From contig NC_015578.1 in the NCBI RefSeq assembly GCF_000214375.1, positions 1,178,001 to 1,242,000 on the forward strand: a stretch of DNA of 64,000 nucleotides, written 5' to 3'. Positions 32,917 through 40,891 of this stretch are shown here, one piece after another (position 1 is the stretch's first letter; every line of letters starts with the position of its first letter). Both the position numbers and the translations under genes were made by a program. The notes beneath the pieces are model-generated. The model was given only the letters and a program-made list of their open reading frames with translations, did no database searches and was not told the origin of the DNA. Origin of the DNA: Treponema primitia ZAS-2. GTDB lineage: Bacteria > Spirochaetota > Spirochaetia > Treponematales > Breznakiellaceae.

Positions 32917-33887
32917 TCATCACGGTAACCTTAAATCCGGCCCTGGATAAGACTGCCAGGGTAGAGATTATGCAGCCCAATACCCTTAACCGCCTTTCCG
33001 ATGTGCGTGTTGATGCCGGCGGAAAAGGGGTAAATGTGTCCGCCATGATAAGCGCTCTGGGCGGCAACAGTTTGGCTACCGGCTTTGCGGGAGGCGGGGC
33101 GGGTGAAGAGCTCTTGTCGAGAATTGCGGGGCAGGGTTTGGCCCATGATTTTGTGCGGATAAAATCGGTAACCCGCACAAATCTTAAAGTTGTTGATTCA
33201 AAAGGCGCCTTAACCGAATTAAACGAACCGGGACCGGAAATTACGGCTGAGGAATATTCGGCCTTGGAAAAAAAGCTTTTAGGTTTTGGAACAAACGGGA
33301 ACACCTTTGTTCTTTCCGGGAGCCTCCCCAGGGGGCTTAAAAGCGATACGTATAAAAAACTCTGCGGCCTGCTTCGGCAAAACGGGGCTGCGGTATTTTT
33401 AGATGCCGATGGCCCGGCGTTGGAGCTGGCCCTCAATTCGGATACATCCGCTTTGCATGGGGTTGGACTTCCCAATTTTATTAAGCCCAACCGGTATGAG
33501 CTTTTAAAACTGTTCAGCATGGAAGACCAGGAAACTTCTGAAAAAATTTTAGCCCGCCTGTGCTTGCAATTGCTTGATAAGGGAGTTGAGCTGGTTAGTC
33601 TTTCTTTGGGGGCCGAGGGTGCGCTTTTTGCCAGGGCAGAGGGTATCTGGCGATGCCCGGGGCTCCCGATACGGGTACAGTCAAGTGTTGGCGCAGGGGA
33701 CAGCATGGTGGCCGCCCTGGTATACGGTTTTGAAAAAGGTCTGGGGATGGAAGAATGTTTTGCCCTGGCCATGGCCGCCTCAGCAGGGGCCTGTACTACT
33801 GAAGGTACCAGGCCGCCTTCAAGGAATTTGGTAGATGAGTATTTGAAACAGGTTAGTTTACAAAAAATAGTATATGGGAATCTCTAA
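32913..33887 (+). CDS. fruK: 1-phosphofructokinase / tagatose-6-phosphate kinase family (PfkB)
   Basis: 324 residues. ITVTLNPALDKTA at the N terminus, DAGGKGVNVSAMISALGG, VLSGSLPRG, FIKPNRYEL and the C-terminal SVGAGDSMVAALVYGFE are typical of FruK. It phosphorylates a ketose-1-phosphate (or tagatose-6-phosphate) to the bisphosphate. It is translationally coupled to mtlF (ATGA). In a normal mannitol operon no such kinase is needed, since MtlD yields fructose-6-P; its presence suggests that fructose-1-P is the intermediate here. Tagatose-6-phosphate kinase activity is the main alternative. Confidence 0.87.
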   Translation: MIITVTLNPALDKTARVEIMQPNTLNRLSDVRVDAGGKGVNVSAMISALGGNSLATGFAGGGAGEELLSRIAGQGLAHDFVRIKSVTRTNLKVVDSKGALTELNEPGPEITAEEYSALEKKLLGFGTNGNTFVLSGSLPRGLKSDTYKKLCGLLRQNGAAVFLDADGPALELALNSDTSALHGVGLPNFIKPNRYELLKLFSMEDQETSEKILARLCLQLLDKGVELVSLSLGAEGALFARAEGIWRCPGLPIRVQSSVGAGDSMVAALVYGFEKGLGMEECFALAMAASAGACTTEGTRPPSRNLVDEYLKQVSLQKIVYGNL

Positions 33888-33908
33888 AAACTTCAGTTTT
33901 TAGAGATT
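33879..33908 (+). repeat. Hairpin over the fruK stop codon
   Basis: AATCTCTAAAAACT and AGTTTTTAGAGATT (14 bp each) around a TC loop. The stop codon of the kinase lies in the left arm. The CTCTAAAAACT arm matches the hairpin family at 33955, 42713 and 52362. Confidence 0.8.
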
Positions 33909-33954
33909 TACAGCTTAAAAAAGCATTTGCACAGTCTTTAGACGAGCAAATGCA

Positions 33955-33993
33955 GGGTACCTCTAAAAACTAACCGAGTTTTTAGAGGTACCC
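33955..33993 (+). repeat. CTCTAAAAACT hairpin family, copy A
   Basis: Perfect 17-bp arms (GGGTACCTCTAAAAACT and its complement) around the loop AACCG. It lies between the kinase and dehydrogenase genes, just before the latter's Shine-Dalgarno (AAAGGAG). No T tract follows, so it is not an ordinary terminator. Another small hairpin with GCATTTGC/GCAAATGC arms is at 33923-33953. Confidence 0.85.
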
Positions 33994-34012
33994 ATAAAGG
34001 AGAAATGTTAAA

Positions 34013-35284
34013 ATGGGACAAAAAACAAAAGCGGTGAGGCTCTACGGGGCGGATGATCTCAGGCTGGAAGAATTTGAACTTCCTGAAATAAAGGATGATG
34101 AGATTCTTGTCAGAATAATAAGCGATAGTATTTGTATGTCTACGTACAAGCTTGCGAAACAGGGAAAAAAACACAAACGATGTCCTCAGAATGTGGATAC
34201 CAATCCTATTATCATTGGCCATGAGTTTGCCGGGGATATAGTAAAAGTGGGGGCAAAATGGAGCGGTGAATTTAAAGCAGGCGAAAAATTTGCCCAGCAG
34301 CCTGCGCTTAATTATAAAGGAAGCCTTGCCTCCCCCGGTTATTCCTACGAATTTTTCGGCGGGGATGCAAGTTATTGTATTCTTCCCCATGAGGTGATGG
34401 AATTGGGCTGCCTTCTTCATTACGATGGAGACGCTTATTTTTATGCTTCCCTGGCAGAACCGGTAAGCTGTATTATCGGCGGCTATCATATTATGTACCA
34501 TACCAACAAGCAGAATTATGATCATGCCATGGACATTAAAGAAGGCGGCAATGTGCTTATCCTCGGCGGCGCCGGCCCCATGGGGCTTGAAGCAGTTGAA
34601 TACCCCCTGTACGGCGGTAATAAACCCACTCGGATTGTTGTTACCGATGTGGATGACGGCCGGCTTGAACGGGCAAAAAAACTAATCCCCCCTGAACTGG
34701 CAAAAAAACAGGGTGTAGAGCTGCACTATGTAAATCCCCGCGGTTTTGCGGATCAGTATACTGCTCTTATGGATATTACCGGGGGGAAAGGGTACGACGA
34801 TGTATTTGTCTACGCCCCTATTAAGGAGCTTGCGGAGGCGGGAGATCGGCTTATGGCCTTTGACGGCTGCCTTAACTTTTTTGCAGGTCCCTCGGATAAA
34901 AACTTTTCTGCCATGATGAACCTCTACAACTGCCATTATACCAGCACCCACATACTGGGAAGCACCGGGGGTAATACTGATGACCTCAAGGAAGCTATTA
35001 AGCTGGCATCGGAAAAGAAAATCCGTCCTGCGGTTATGGTAACCCATATCTGCGGTATTGATGCTGTGGCCTCAGCGGTTATTAATTTGCCGGAATTACG
35101 GGCGGGAAAGATTGTTACCTATACGCATATCAATATGCCCTTAACTGCCATAAGTGATTTTGCCAAACTGGGTGAAAAGGATCCTCTATTTGCGGACCTG
35201 CATAAAAGTTGTGATGCCCATCAGGGATTGTGGAATGCGGAAGCGGAAAAAATCCTTTTAAAACACTTTAAAGTGGGAGCATAA
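34013..35284 (+). CDS. Zinc-type alcohol dehydrogenase, L-sorbose-1-phosphate reductase-like
   Basis: 423-residue medium-chain dehydrogenase. Catalytic-zinc segment SDSICMSTYKL, IIIGHEFAGDIVKVG, Rossmann loop LILGGAGPMGLEA. The long inserts and the SLAEPVSCIIGGYHIMYH segment resemble SorE-type sorbose-1-phosphate reductases. It is in the position that mtlD would occupy, and no MtlD is encoded here. SorE chemistry acts on the carbon next to the phosphorylated one; the same chemistry on mannitol-1-P would give fructose-1-P, the substrate of the adjacent FruK-like kinase (inference). Confidence 0.8.
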   Translation: MGQKTKAVRLYGADDLRLEEFELPEIKDDEILVRIISDSICMSTYKLAKQGKKHKRCPQNVDTNPIIIGHEFAGDIVKVGAKWSGEFKAGEKFAQQPALNYKGSLASPGYSYEFFGGDASYCILPHEVMELGCLLHYDGDAYFYASLAEPVSCIIGGYHIMYHTNKQNYDHAMDIKEGGNVLILGGAGPMGLEAVEYPLYGGNKPTRIVVTDVDDGRLERAKKLIPPELAKKQGVELHYVNPRGFADQYTALMDITGGKGYDDVFVYAPIKELAEAGDRLMAFDGCLNFFAGPSDKNFSAMMNLYNCHYTSTHILGSTGGNTDDLKEAIKLASEKKIRPAVMVTHICGIDAVASAVINLPELRAGKIVTYTHINMPLTAISDFAKLGEKDPLFADLHKSCDAHQGLWNAEAEKILLKHFKVGA

Positions 35285-35285
35285 A

Positions 35286-36905
35286 ATGATCACATTGCAG
35301 GGTAAGGGAGTGAGTGATGGCATAGCGCTTGGAAAACTGACTTTTCTGGAACGTACCCATTTTTCGGTGGAAAAGAGGACCATTACCGATGTTCCGGCTG
35401 AAGTTGAACGTTTTAATGCAGCCAGAGAAACAGCCGCTGCACAATTGGAAGAGCTTTCCAGGACCATGGCTGAAAAAATAGGTAAAGAAAATGCCCTGCT
35501 TTTTGATATTCACAGTATGATGCTCTCTGACCCTGATTTTTTTGAACCTATGATAGGCATTATCGAAAACCAGAAGATCTGCGCAGAATATGCGGTTATG
35601 GAAGCCGGCTCCGCGCTGGCCCAGGATTTTGCGGACATGGACGATGATTATATGAAAGAGCGGGCTGCGGATGTCCGGGATGTGGCTAACCGGGTAGTAG
35701 CGATACTGTCAGGTACCTGGATGGATGTTTCTGCAGGAAGCGATCCGGTTATTCTTGCGGCAGATGATTTTAGCCCCAGTGAAACGGTTCAGTTTGACCG
35801 TTCCAAGGTGTTAGCCCTGGTTTCCAGGGCAGGGGCAGCAAATTCTCATACTGCCATATTTGCCCGGACCATGGGGATTCCGGCTATTATAGGTTTTGGG
35901 TCCTCCCTTTCAGCGGGGCTTGCGGGTGTAAATGCAGCGGTAGACGGCGGTACAGGGGTGCTTTGCATTGACCCCGGGCCTGCGGTTATTGAAGAATTTC
36001 AGAAAAAACATGAACTCCTGGAAGAAGAAAAACAGGCCATGGAAAAATACCGGGGCAGGGAAACGCTTACAAAAAGCGGAAAAAAGATACAGCTCTTTGC
36101 CAACATTGGTTCTGTTACGGATGTGGAAGCAGCTATTCTGGGGGATGCCGAAGGGATAGGTCTTTTCCGCAGCGAATTTCTTTACCTGGGCCGTGAGGAT
36201 TATCCCGGTGAAGAAGAGCAATATGAAACCTATAAGCGGGTACTTGAATTAATGAAGGGCAAACAGGTAATTATCCGTACCATGGACATAGGGGCTGACA
36301 AACAAGCCGCGTATTTCGGCCTCCCTGGGGAAGAAAACCCTGCCCTGGGGATGCGGGCAATACGTATTTGCTTGACCCGGCCTGAACTGTTCAAGACCCA
36401 GTTGCGGGCAATTTACCGGGCTTCCTCTTTCGGCAACGCCGCAATCATGTTTCCCATGATCTGTTCTGTGGCAGAATTACTGCGTGCAAAAGCGATTTTA
36501 AAGGAAGTGCGGAATGAGTTGCAGGTTCAGGGAATCGCTTTTAATGAAAAAGTGCCCGTCGGTATCATGATTGAAACCCCTGCCGCCGCCATAATAAGTG
36601 ACCTTCTGGCAAAGGAGGCTGATTTTTTCAGTATAGGTACCAACGATCTGACCCAGTACACCCTTGCTATAGACCGTCAAAATGATTTGTTAAGCGAGTT
36701 TTGCGATATTCACCATGAAGCAATACTCAGGCTCATAAAGCTTAGCTGCGATAACGCCCATAACGCGGGTATTCCGATTGGTATCTGCGGCAGCCTGGGC
36801 GCCGACAAGACCCTTACTCAGTTTTTTATTGAAACCGGCATTGATGAGCTTTCGGTGGAACCTTCCTGTGTGCTGCCTTTGCGGAAAGTGATTGCGAAAT
36901 TGTAG
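35286..36905 (+). CDS. ptsI: PTS enzyme I, mannitol-operon paralogue
   Basis: 539 residues. Swivelling phosphohistidine domain with AANSHTAIFARTMGIPAI (His188), then the PEP-binding TIM barrel with GIGLFRSEFLYLG, GMRAIRICLTRPE, IMIETPAAA and the catalytic Cys in GICGSLGAD. It transfers phosphate from PEP to HPr. It starts 1 nt after the dehydrogenase stop. A second enzyme I at 47921 is clearly paralogous and collinear, so each sugar operon carries its own general PTS proteins. Confidence 0.95.
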   Translation: MITLQGKGVSDGIALGKLTFLERTHFSVEKRTITDVPAEVERFNAARETAAAQLEELSRTMAEKIGKENALLFDIHSMMLSDPDFFEPMIGIIENQKICAEYAVMEAGSALAQDFADMDDDYMKERAADVRDVANRVVAILSGTWMDVSAGSDPVILAADDFSPSETVQFDRSKVLALVSRAGAANSHTAIFARTMGIPAIIGFGSSLSAGLAGVNAAVDGGTGVLCIDPGPAVIEEFQKKHELLEEEKQAMEKYRGRETLTKSGKKIQLFANIGSVTDVEAAILGDAEGIGLFRSEFLYLGREDYPGEEEQYETYKRVLELMKGKQVIIRTMDIGADKQAAYFGLPGEENPALGMRAIRICLTRPELFKTQLRAIYRASSFGNAAIMFPMICSVAELLRAKAILKEVRNELQVQGIAFNEKVPVGIMIETPAAAIISDLLAKEADFFSIGTNDLTQYTLAIDRQNDLLSEFCDIHHEAILRLIKLSCDNAHNAGIPIGICGSLGADKTLTQFFIETGIDELSVEPSCVLPLRKVIAKL

Positions 36906-36999
36906 GAAGGATGCTCAAGCTCTACCTTTGCCCGAAGACTTCGGATATTGCCTTTTTATAAAGATTCTGGTAGAACGAATACAGTAAAAAGGAGACACC

Positions 37000-37377
37000 A
37001 TGAAAGTTATTCAAACCGCTGCGGCGCCTGCTGCTATCGGTCCCTATTCCCAGGCTATGGTCACGGGAAATTTGGTTTTTAGTTCCGGGCAGATCCCCCT
37101 TTCTGCGGAAACCGGGGAAGTAGTCGGTGCCGAAGTGAAAGAGCAGACCGAGCAGGTTATCAGGAACCTCAAGGCGGTGCTGGAAGCCGCCGGCTCTTCT
37201 CTTGCTGCTGTGGTCAAGACTACCTGCTTCCTGGCGGACATGCAGGATTTCGCTGCTTTTAACGAGGTCTACGCCAAGCATTTCAGCGGCAAACCTGCCC
37301 GCTCTACCGTGGCGGTGAAGCAGTTGCCCAGAAACGTCCTGGTAGAAATTGAGGCGGTAGGGGAACTGGTGAATTAA
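37000..37377 (+). CDS. ridA: RidA family reactive intermediate deaminase
   Basis: 125 residues with the YjgF/RidA signature: AAPAAIGPYSQAMVTGNLVFSSGQIPL at the N terminus, ARSTVAVKQLPRNVLVEIEAVG near the C terminus including the Arg that binds the carboxylate of enamine/imine substrates. It hydrolyses reactive 2-aminoacrylate and related imines formed by PLP enzymes. AAAGGAG lies upstream of the ATG. It stands alone between the PTS operon and a convergent lipoprotein gene. Confidence 0.95.
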   Translation: MKVIQTAAAPAAIGPYSQAMVTGNLVFSSGQIPLSAETGEVVGAEVKEQTEQVIRNLKAVLEAAGSSLAAVVKTTCFLADMQDFAAFNEVYAKHFSGKPARSTVAVKQLPRNVLVEIEAVGELVN

Positions 37378-37491
37378 ACCAGGTGGCAACGGTATGAGGT
37401 AGCCGGGGCTATATTTCATAGTTTTGCCTGGCGCCTCTACGTTGCCTCTGGGCCGCATACGGCTGCAGCCTACTCCCTCGCGCGGGCTGTA

Positions 37492-38286
37492 TTAGAACTG
37501 CTCCCTTAACATTGCTATTATTTCAGCTGTTTGTACATCCAAGGCTTTCACACTTATACGCCGTGTTGAACCTGTTCCGCTAACAGTACCGGTAATAACA
37601 ATATTTGCACCCAGCATTTTACCTATGGATAGTGCAGAGTTATCGGAAACATCTCCTGATAACTGAAAGTTTTGTTCTTCCTTTATCTTATCGATAGTAT
37701 TTCTATTTACGATTTTGAACTTTCCGGTATTTACCAGCTGATACTCAAGCTCATCAGTAATATATTCTGCGCTTTCACGATCACTCGATGAAATTGATAA
37801 TACCGCCAGTGTTGTATTTCCCGTTAATTGTTGTGCCAAAACGTCGCTTAATTTCATAACGGCACTTTCAAGTTCTTTTGTTGCCCTAACGCTGAGTTGA
37901 GGGCGTTCTATTAAATTGGATTCTGTTAATATAAAATATTGATCCGGTACAGGACCTTCCAACCATGCTGCATTAATCCATAAAAGCATAGGAATTAAAG
38001 CCCAACAAAATACATAACCCACTACAACGGCAGCGGCATTAGCTTTTTTTGTTTCTGTATGCAAAGTCCTTTGCAAAGTTTCATAGCCTTCTTTTTCAAT
38101 CACAATACGATATTTTTTGTCCACGGAGTTTTTTATTTTTGTTTTTGTTATGGGAGTTGAACCAACAGTTTTGCCATCTATTGTAACTCGAGCATCAGGA
38201 ATATTAGTATTGATATTAACAAGGGTTGTAGTTTGACATCCTGTGAATATCGCAAGAATCAATAATAGGCATATTAATTTTTTCAT
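37492..38286 (-). CDS. PEGA-domain lipoprotein with a CsgG/FlgO-like C-terminal domain
   Basis: 264 residues from the ATG at 38286 (AGGGAG 8 nt upstream). Lipoprotein signal MKKLICLLLILAIFTGC with lipobox Cys17. A PEGA domain (about 22-75: DARVTIDGKTVGSTPI, KEGYETLQRTL) is followed by a hydrophobic stretch (about 85-105). The C-terminal domain (about 145-264: TTLAVLSISSSDRESAEYI, LGANIVITGTVSG) resembles outer-membrane CsgG/FlgO-type domains. Probably a surface or periplasmic lipoprotein; function not recognised. Confidence 0.8.
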   Translation of the reverse strand: MKKLICLLLILAIFTGCQTTTLVNINTNIPDARVTIDGKTVGSTPITKTKIKNSVDKKYRIVIEKEGYETLQRTLHTETKKANAAAVVVGYVFCWALIPMLLWINAAWLEGPVPDQYFILTESNLIERPQLSVRATKELESAVMKLSDVLAQQLTGNTTLAVLSISSSDRESAEYITDELEYQLVNTGKFKIVNRNTIDKIKEEQNFQLSGDVSDNSALSIGKMLGANIVITGTVSGTGSTRRISVKALDVQTAEIIAMLREQF

Positions 38287-38372
38287 AAAATGTCTCCCTG
38301 TCATGAAAATCTCCAAGGATATGTATAAAATTTCATACACATTCTTTTAACTTTTCCTACTATATATGGCTA

Positions 38373-39041
38373 TCAGTTTTTTTGCAACAGCTCGAACCGG
38401 TTTTTATTGAACCGGATGAGGCCTTGGTCCTGCATTTTGCCCAATTCTGCGGACATGGCGCTGCGGTCTACCGAAAGGTATTCCGCCAGCTCCTGGCGCT
38501 TAAAGGGTATGGTGAGGACAGTACTTCCCTGTTGCTGGGCCTGGGAGGAAAGGTAGGAAAGCAGTTTTTCCCTGGTGGTGCGGCGGGTAATATGCTCCAT
38601 CTTTTTTATCAGGGCAATATTTTTGCGGGCCATATCCTGGAGGGTGTTTTTTATAAGGTCCCGGTGGAATACGCAGACGGAAGAACAGGTGGTGATGATC
38701 CTGGTCAGATCGATCAATAGGACTTCGGATTTTTCCACCGCTTGAACGCTCACGGGCAGCTTTTTTACGCCCCCGCAGGAAAAGGCTTCCCCGAAAAGTT
38801 CCCCCGGTTCCGCCCGGGCCAGGATAACCCGGTTGCCCCAAAAATCATCCTGAAGTATATGCAGGGCCCCTGACAGGACCACCCCGATAAACCGGGGCTC
38901 ATCATCGGCCATGAAAACAAAGGAGTCTTTCTCATATTTTTTATGCCGCGCTGAAAGGCATTCCAGAAGGCTCACCAGATCGGGTCCGGCTATCCCCTTA
39001 AAAAGGGGGCACCTGGCTAAAAGGGGTAAATATTTTTTCAT
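38373..39041 (-). CDS. Crp/Fnr-family transcriptional regulator
   Basis: 222 residues. An N-terminal cyclic-nucleotide-binding-like beta roll (about 12-125: VLSGALHILQDDFWGNRVILARAEPGELFGE) and a C-terminal winged HTH (about 145-220: LAEYLSVDRSAMSAELGKMQDQGLI). Cysteines (C11, C89 and a TTCSSVC cluster) lie in the sensor domain, but no clear FNR-type four-Cys iron-sulfur pattern is present. It is divergent from a 2x[4Fe-4S] ferredoxin gene, 96 bp apart, which it may regulate. Confidence 0.9.
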   Translation of the reverse strand: MKKYLPLLARCPLFKGIAGPDLVSLLECLSARHKKYEKDSFVFMADDEPRFIGVVLSGALHILQDDFWGNRVILARAEPGELFGEAFSCGGVKKLPVSVQAVEKSEVLLIDLTRIITTCSSVCVFHRDLIKNTLQDMARKNIALIKKMEHITRRTTREKLLSYLSSQAQQQGSTVLTIPFKRQELAEYLSVDRSAMSAELGKMQDQGLIRFNKNRFELLQKN

Positions 39042-39137
39042 GAAATGGCCTCCAAAAAAGCTTTCGTTGTAAAAACAACAGACTATAGAGCTATCATTTT
39101 CTATATTTTCAGTATAAGGTCAATACGGGGGTATTCC

Positions 39138-39839
39138 ATGATACGGCAAATCGTAAAAATCGATACTGAAAAATGCAATGGCTGCGGCATTTGCGCCGAG
39201 GCCTGCCATGAGGCGGCTATAGGGATAGTAGATGGTAAGGCAACATTGCTGCGGGACGATTACTGCGATGGTATGGGGAACTGCCTCCCCGCCTGCCCAA
39301 GCGGGGCCATCGCCTTTGAAGAACGGGAGGCGGCTGCATACGACGAAAAGGCGGTTAAGGCGAACCAGGCGGCAGGAACCGGGCAGAGGGCGGGGACGGA
39401 ACCGGGGACTGGGAGTGCTGGGCAGAAGACAGCGCAAGCCGGGAGCACCGGGACTGTAGAAAGCCGGCTCAGTCAGTGGCCGGTGCAGATCAAGCTGGCT
39501 CCGGTGAAGGCGCCCTTTTTTGACCAGGCCAGGCTTTTGGTGAGTGCCGACTGCGGGGCCTACGCTTACGGCAATTTTCATAATGAGTTTATGAAGGGGC
39601 GTATCACCCTGATCGGCTGCCCAAAACTGGACCAGACTGATTACAGCGAAAAATTAACGGAAATATTCAAGGGGAACGATATCAAGTCCGTGACCGTGGT
39701 GAGGATGGAGGTTCCCTGCTGCGGTGGGATCGAGAATGCCGTGATCGCGGCGCTGAAAAACTGCGTTGCAAGTAGCGGGAAGATAATACCCTGGGAGGCG
39801 GTGACCCTGTCGGTTAAGGGGGAGCTGCTGGAGGGGTAG
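39138..39839 (+). CDS. 4Fe-4S ferredoxin-domain protein
   Basis: 233 residues from the ATG at 39138, which has GGGGG upstream. Two [4Fe-4S] motifs, CNGCGICAEACHEAA and CDGMGNCLPACPSGA (residues about 14-60), then a Gly/Thr/Ala-rich linker (about 75-110). A C-terminal domain has conserved Cys residues (SADCGAYAYG, IGCPKLDQ, VPCCGGIENAV). It probably carries electrons in anaerobic redox metabolism; partner unknown. Near the C terminus, KNCVASSGK is encoded by a degenerate copy of the 24-bp repeat. Confidence 0.88.
   Translation: MIRQIVKIDTEKCNGCGICAEACHEAAIGIVDGKATLLRDDYCDGMGNCLPACPSGAIAFEEREAAAYDEKAVKANQAAGTGQRAGTEPGTGSAGQKTAQAGSTGTVESRLSQWPVQIKLAPVKAPFFDQARLLVSADCGAYAYGNFHNEFMKGRITLIGCPKLDQTDYSEKLTEIFKGNDIKSVTVVRMEVPCCGGIENAVIAALKNCVASSGKIIPWEAVTLSVKGELLEG
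39761..39780 (+). repeat. Partial 24-bp repeat unit in the ferredoxin gene
   Basis: CTGCGTTGCAAGTAGCGGGA matches 19-20 bases of the unit seen at 41112 and 59107, in a third reading frame (NCVAS). Confidence 0.55.
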
Positions 39840-39878
39840 AATTAGTCTGTGGATCGACTAAAAAAGGTAAAAAAGAGC

Positions 39879-39907
39879 TTGACAAAGTTGGAATAATTCT
39901 CCATACT
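39879..39907 (+). promoter_or_regulatory. Promoter of the beta-glucoside PTS operon
   Basis: TTGACA (39879-39884), 17 bp, CATACT (39902-39907). It lies directly before the RAT antiterminator sequence. Confidence 0.75.
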
Positions 39908-39920
39908 GGTCTCTGAACTA

Positions 39921-39976
39921 AGGATTGTTAGTGAAGGTATTCCCGTTTCACGGGACGCCTTTACGCATGACCTAAA
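39921..39976 (+). promoter_or_regulatory. RAT antiterminator site for the LicT-type regulator
   Basis: AGGATTGTTAGTGAAGG at the 5' side matches the conserved start of BglG/LicT antiterminator RNAs (GGATTGTTA). The 3' side (CGCATGACCTAAA) overlaps the left arm of the terminator at 39969, so the two structures exclude each other. A CCCGTTTCACGGG hairpin forms the apical part. Confidence 0.8.
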
Positions 39977-40028
39977 TTTCTGATAGCTGCGGACCAAGCG
40001 GCTTTTCGGGGATTTAGGTCTTTTTTTT
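39969..40028 (+). terminator. Attenuator terminator before licT
   Basis: GACCTAAAT (39969-39977) pairs with ATTTAGGTC (40012-40020), followed by eight T. The terminator is overridden when the antiterminator protein stabilises the overlapping RAT. Confidence 0.85.
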
Positions 40029-40048
40029 GGTTTTTTGCGGGACGGTCC

Positions 40049-40891
40049 ATGAAAGCTATCAGGAAATACAATAACAATATCATCCTCGCAAATGACCAGG
40101 GTCATGAAGTCATTGTCCTGGGGAAAGGGATAGGGTTTCAGGCAAATCCGGGGGACCCGGTGGATACAAGGCTTATCGAAAAAACCTTTATTCCCCAGGA
40201 GACCGTCCAAATCAGCCGTTTCGCCGATACTCTTGCGGATCTGCCCTATGAATATATACTCCTGGCAACTAAAGTCGTGGATTGCGGGAAGGAACTATTG
40301 CAGGCCGAGCTAAACCCCAGTGTGGTAATTGCCCTAGCAGACCATTTCTCCGGTACCTTGCCCCATTTTGCGGAACGTAAAACCCTGGAGTCTCCCCTCA
40401 AGTGGGACCTCCGGCATCTTTATCCCCGTGAATTTAAGGCGAGTATGCGGGGACTGGAGATTATCCGGCAGGAACGGCACGAGGATTACCCCGAATATGA
40501 GGCCTACAATATAGCCCTGCATTTTATCAATGCGGAGACTGATACTGCGGATATGCCTACCACGTTCAAAATCGTGGCGATTACCAGCGATATTATCGGG
40601 ATTATTAAAGAGTCCCTGCATATCAACTTCGATGAAGAATCCTTTGATGTAATGCCCTTTGTGATTCATCTGCGGAATTTGGTGCTGAAATACACCGTGA
40701 ATCCGGAACAGAAAATCCGGGGGGATGATGACTTATACGCCCTGGTGATGAAGCGTTATCCCGAAGCAGCGGATTGCTGCACACGGATCTGCGCATATTT
40801 GCGGGAAACCCACGGTTGGGAACCGGTACGGAACGATCGCTTGTTTCTGGTACTGCATATCAAACGTATCTCCGATGGGATGGCAAAGTGA
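40049..40891 (+). CDS. licT: BglG/LicT-family transcription antiterminator
   Basis: 280 residues. The N-terminal RNA-binding CAT domain (MKAIRKYNNNIILANDQGHEVIVLGKGIGFQ, about 1-55) is followed by PRD1 (about 65-170, including LADHFSGTLPHF and a DLRHLYPREF segment) and PRD2 (about 175-280, including VIHLRNLVLKY and HIKRI). PTS phosphorylation of PRD histidines controls dimerisation. It binds the RAT sequence 73-128 bp upstream and allows read-through when a beta-glucoside is transported. First gene of the bgl operon; its stop overlaps the HAD gene by 4 bp. Confidence 0.94.
   Translation: MKAIRKYNNNIILANDQGHEVIVLGKGIGFQANPGDPVDTRLIEKTFIPQETVQISRFADTLADLPYEYILLATKVVDCGKELLQAELNPSVVIALADHFSGTLPHFAERKTLESPLKWDLRHLYPREFKASMRGLEIIRQERHEDYPEYEAYNIALHFINAETDTADMPTTFKIVAITSDIIGIIKESLHINFDEESFDVMPFVIHLRNLVLKYTVNPEQKIRGDDDLYALVMKRYPEAADCCTRICAYLRETHGWEPVRNDRLFLVLHIKRISDGMAK

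Noticed and set aside
36931-36960. Terminator after the first enzyme I gene
   Set aside because: Only a 5-bp CCGAA/TTCGG stem, separated from the T tract by several bases; too weak to list.
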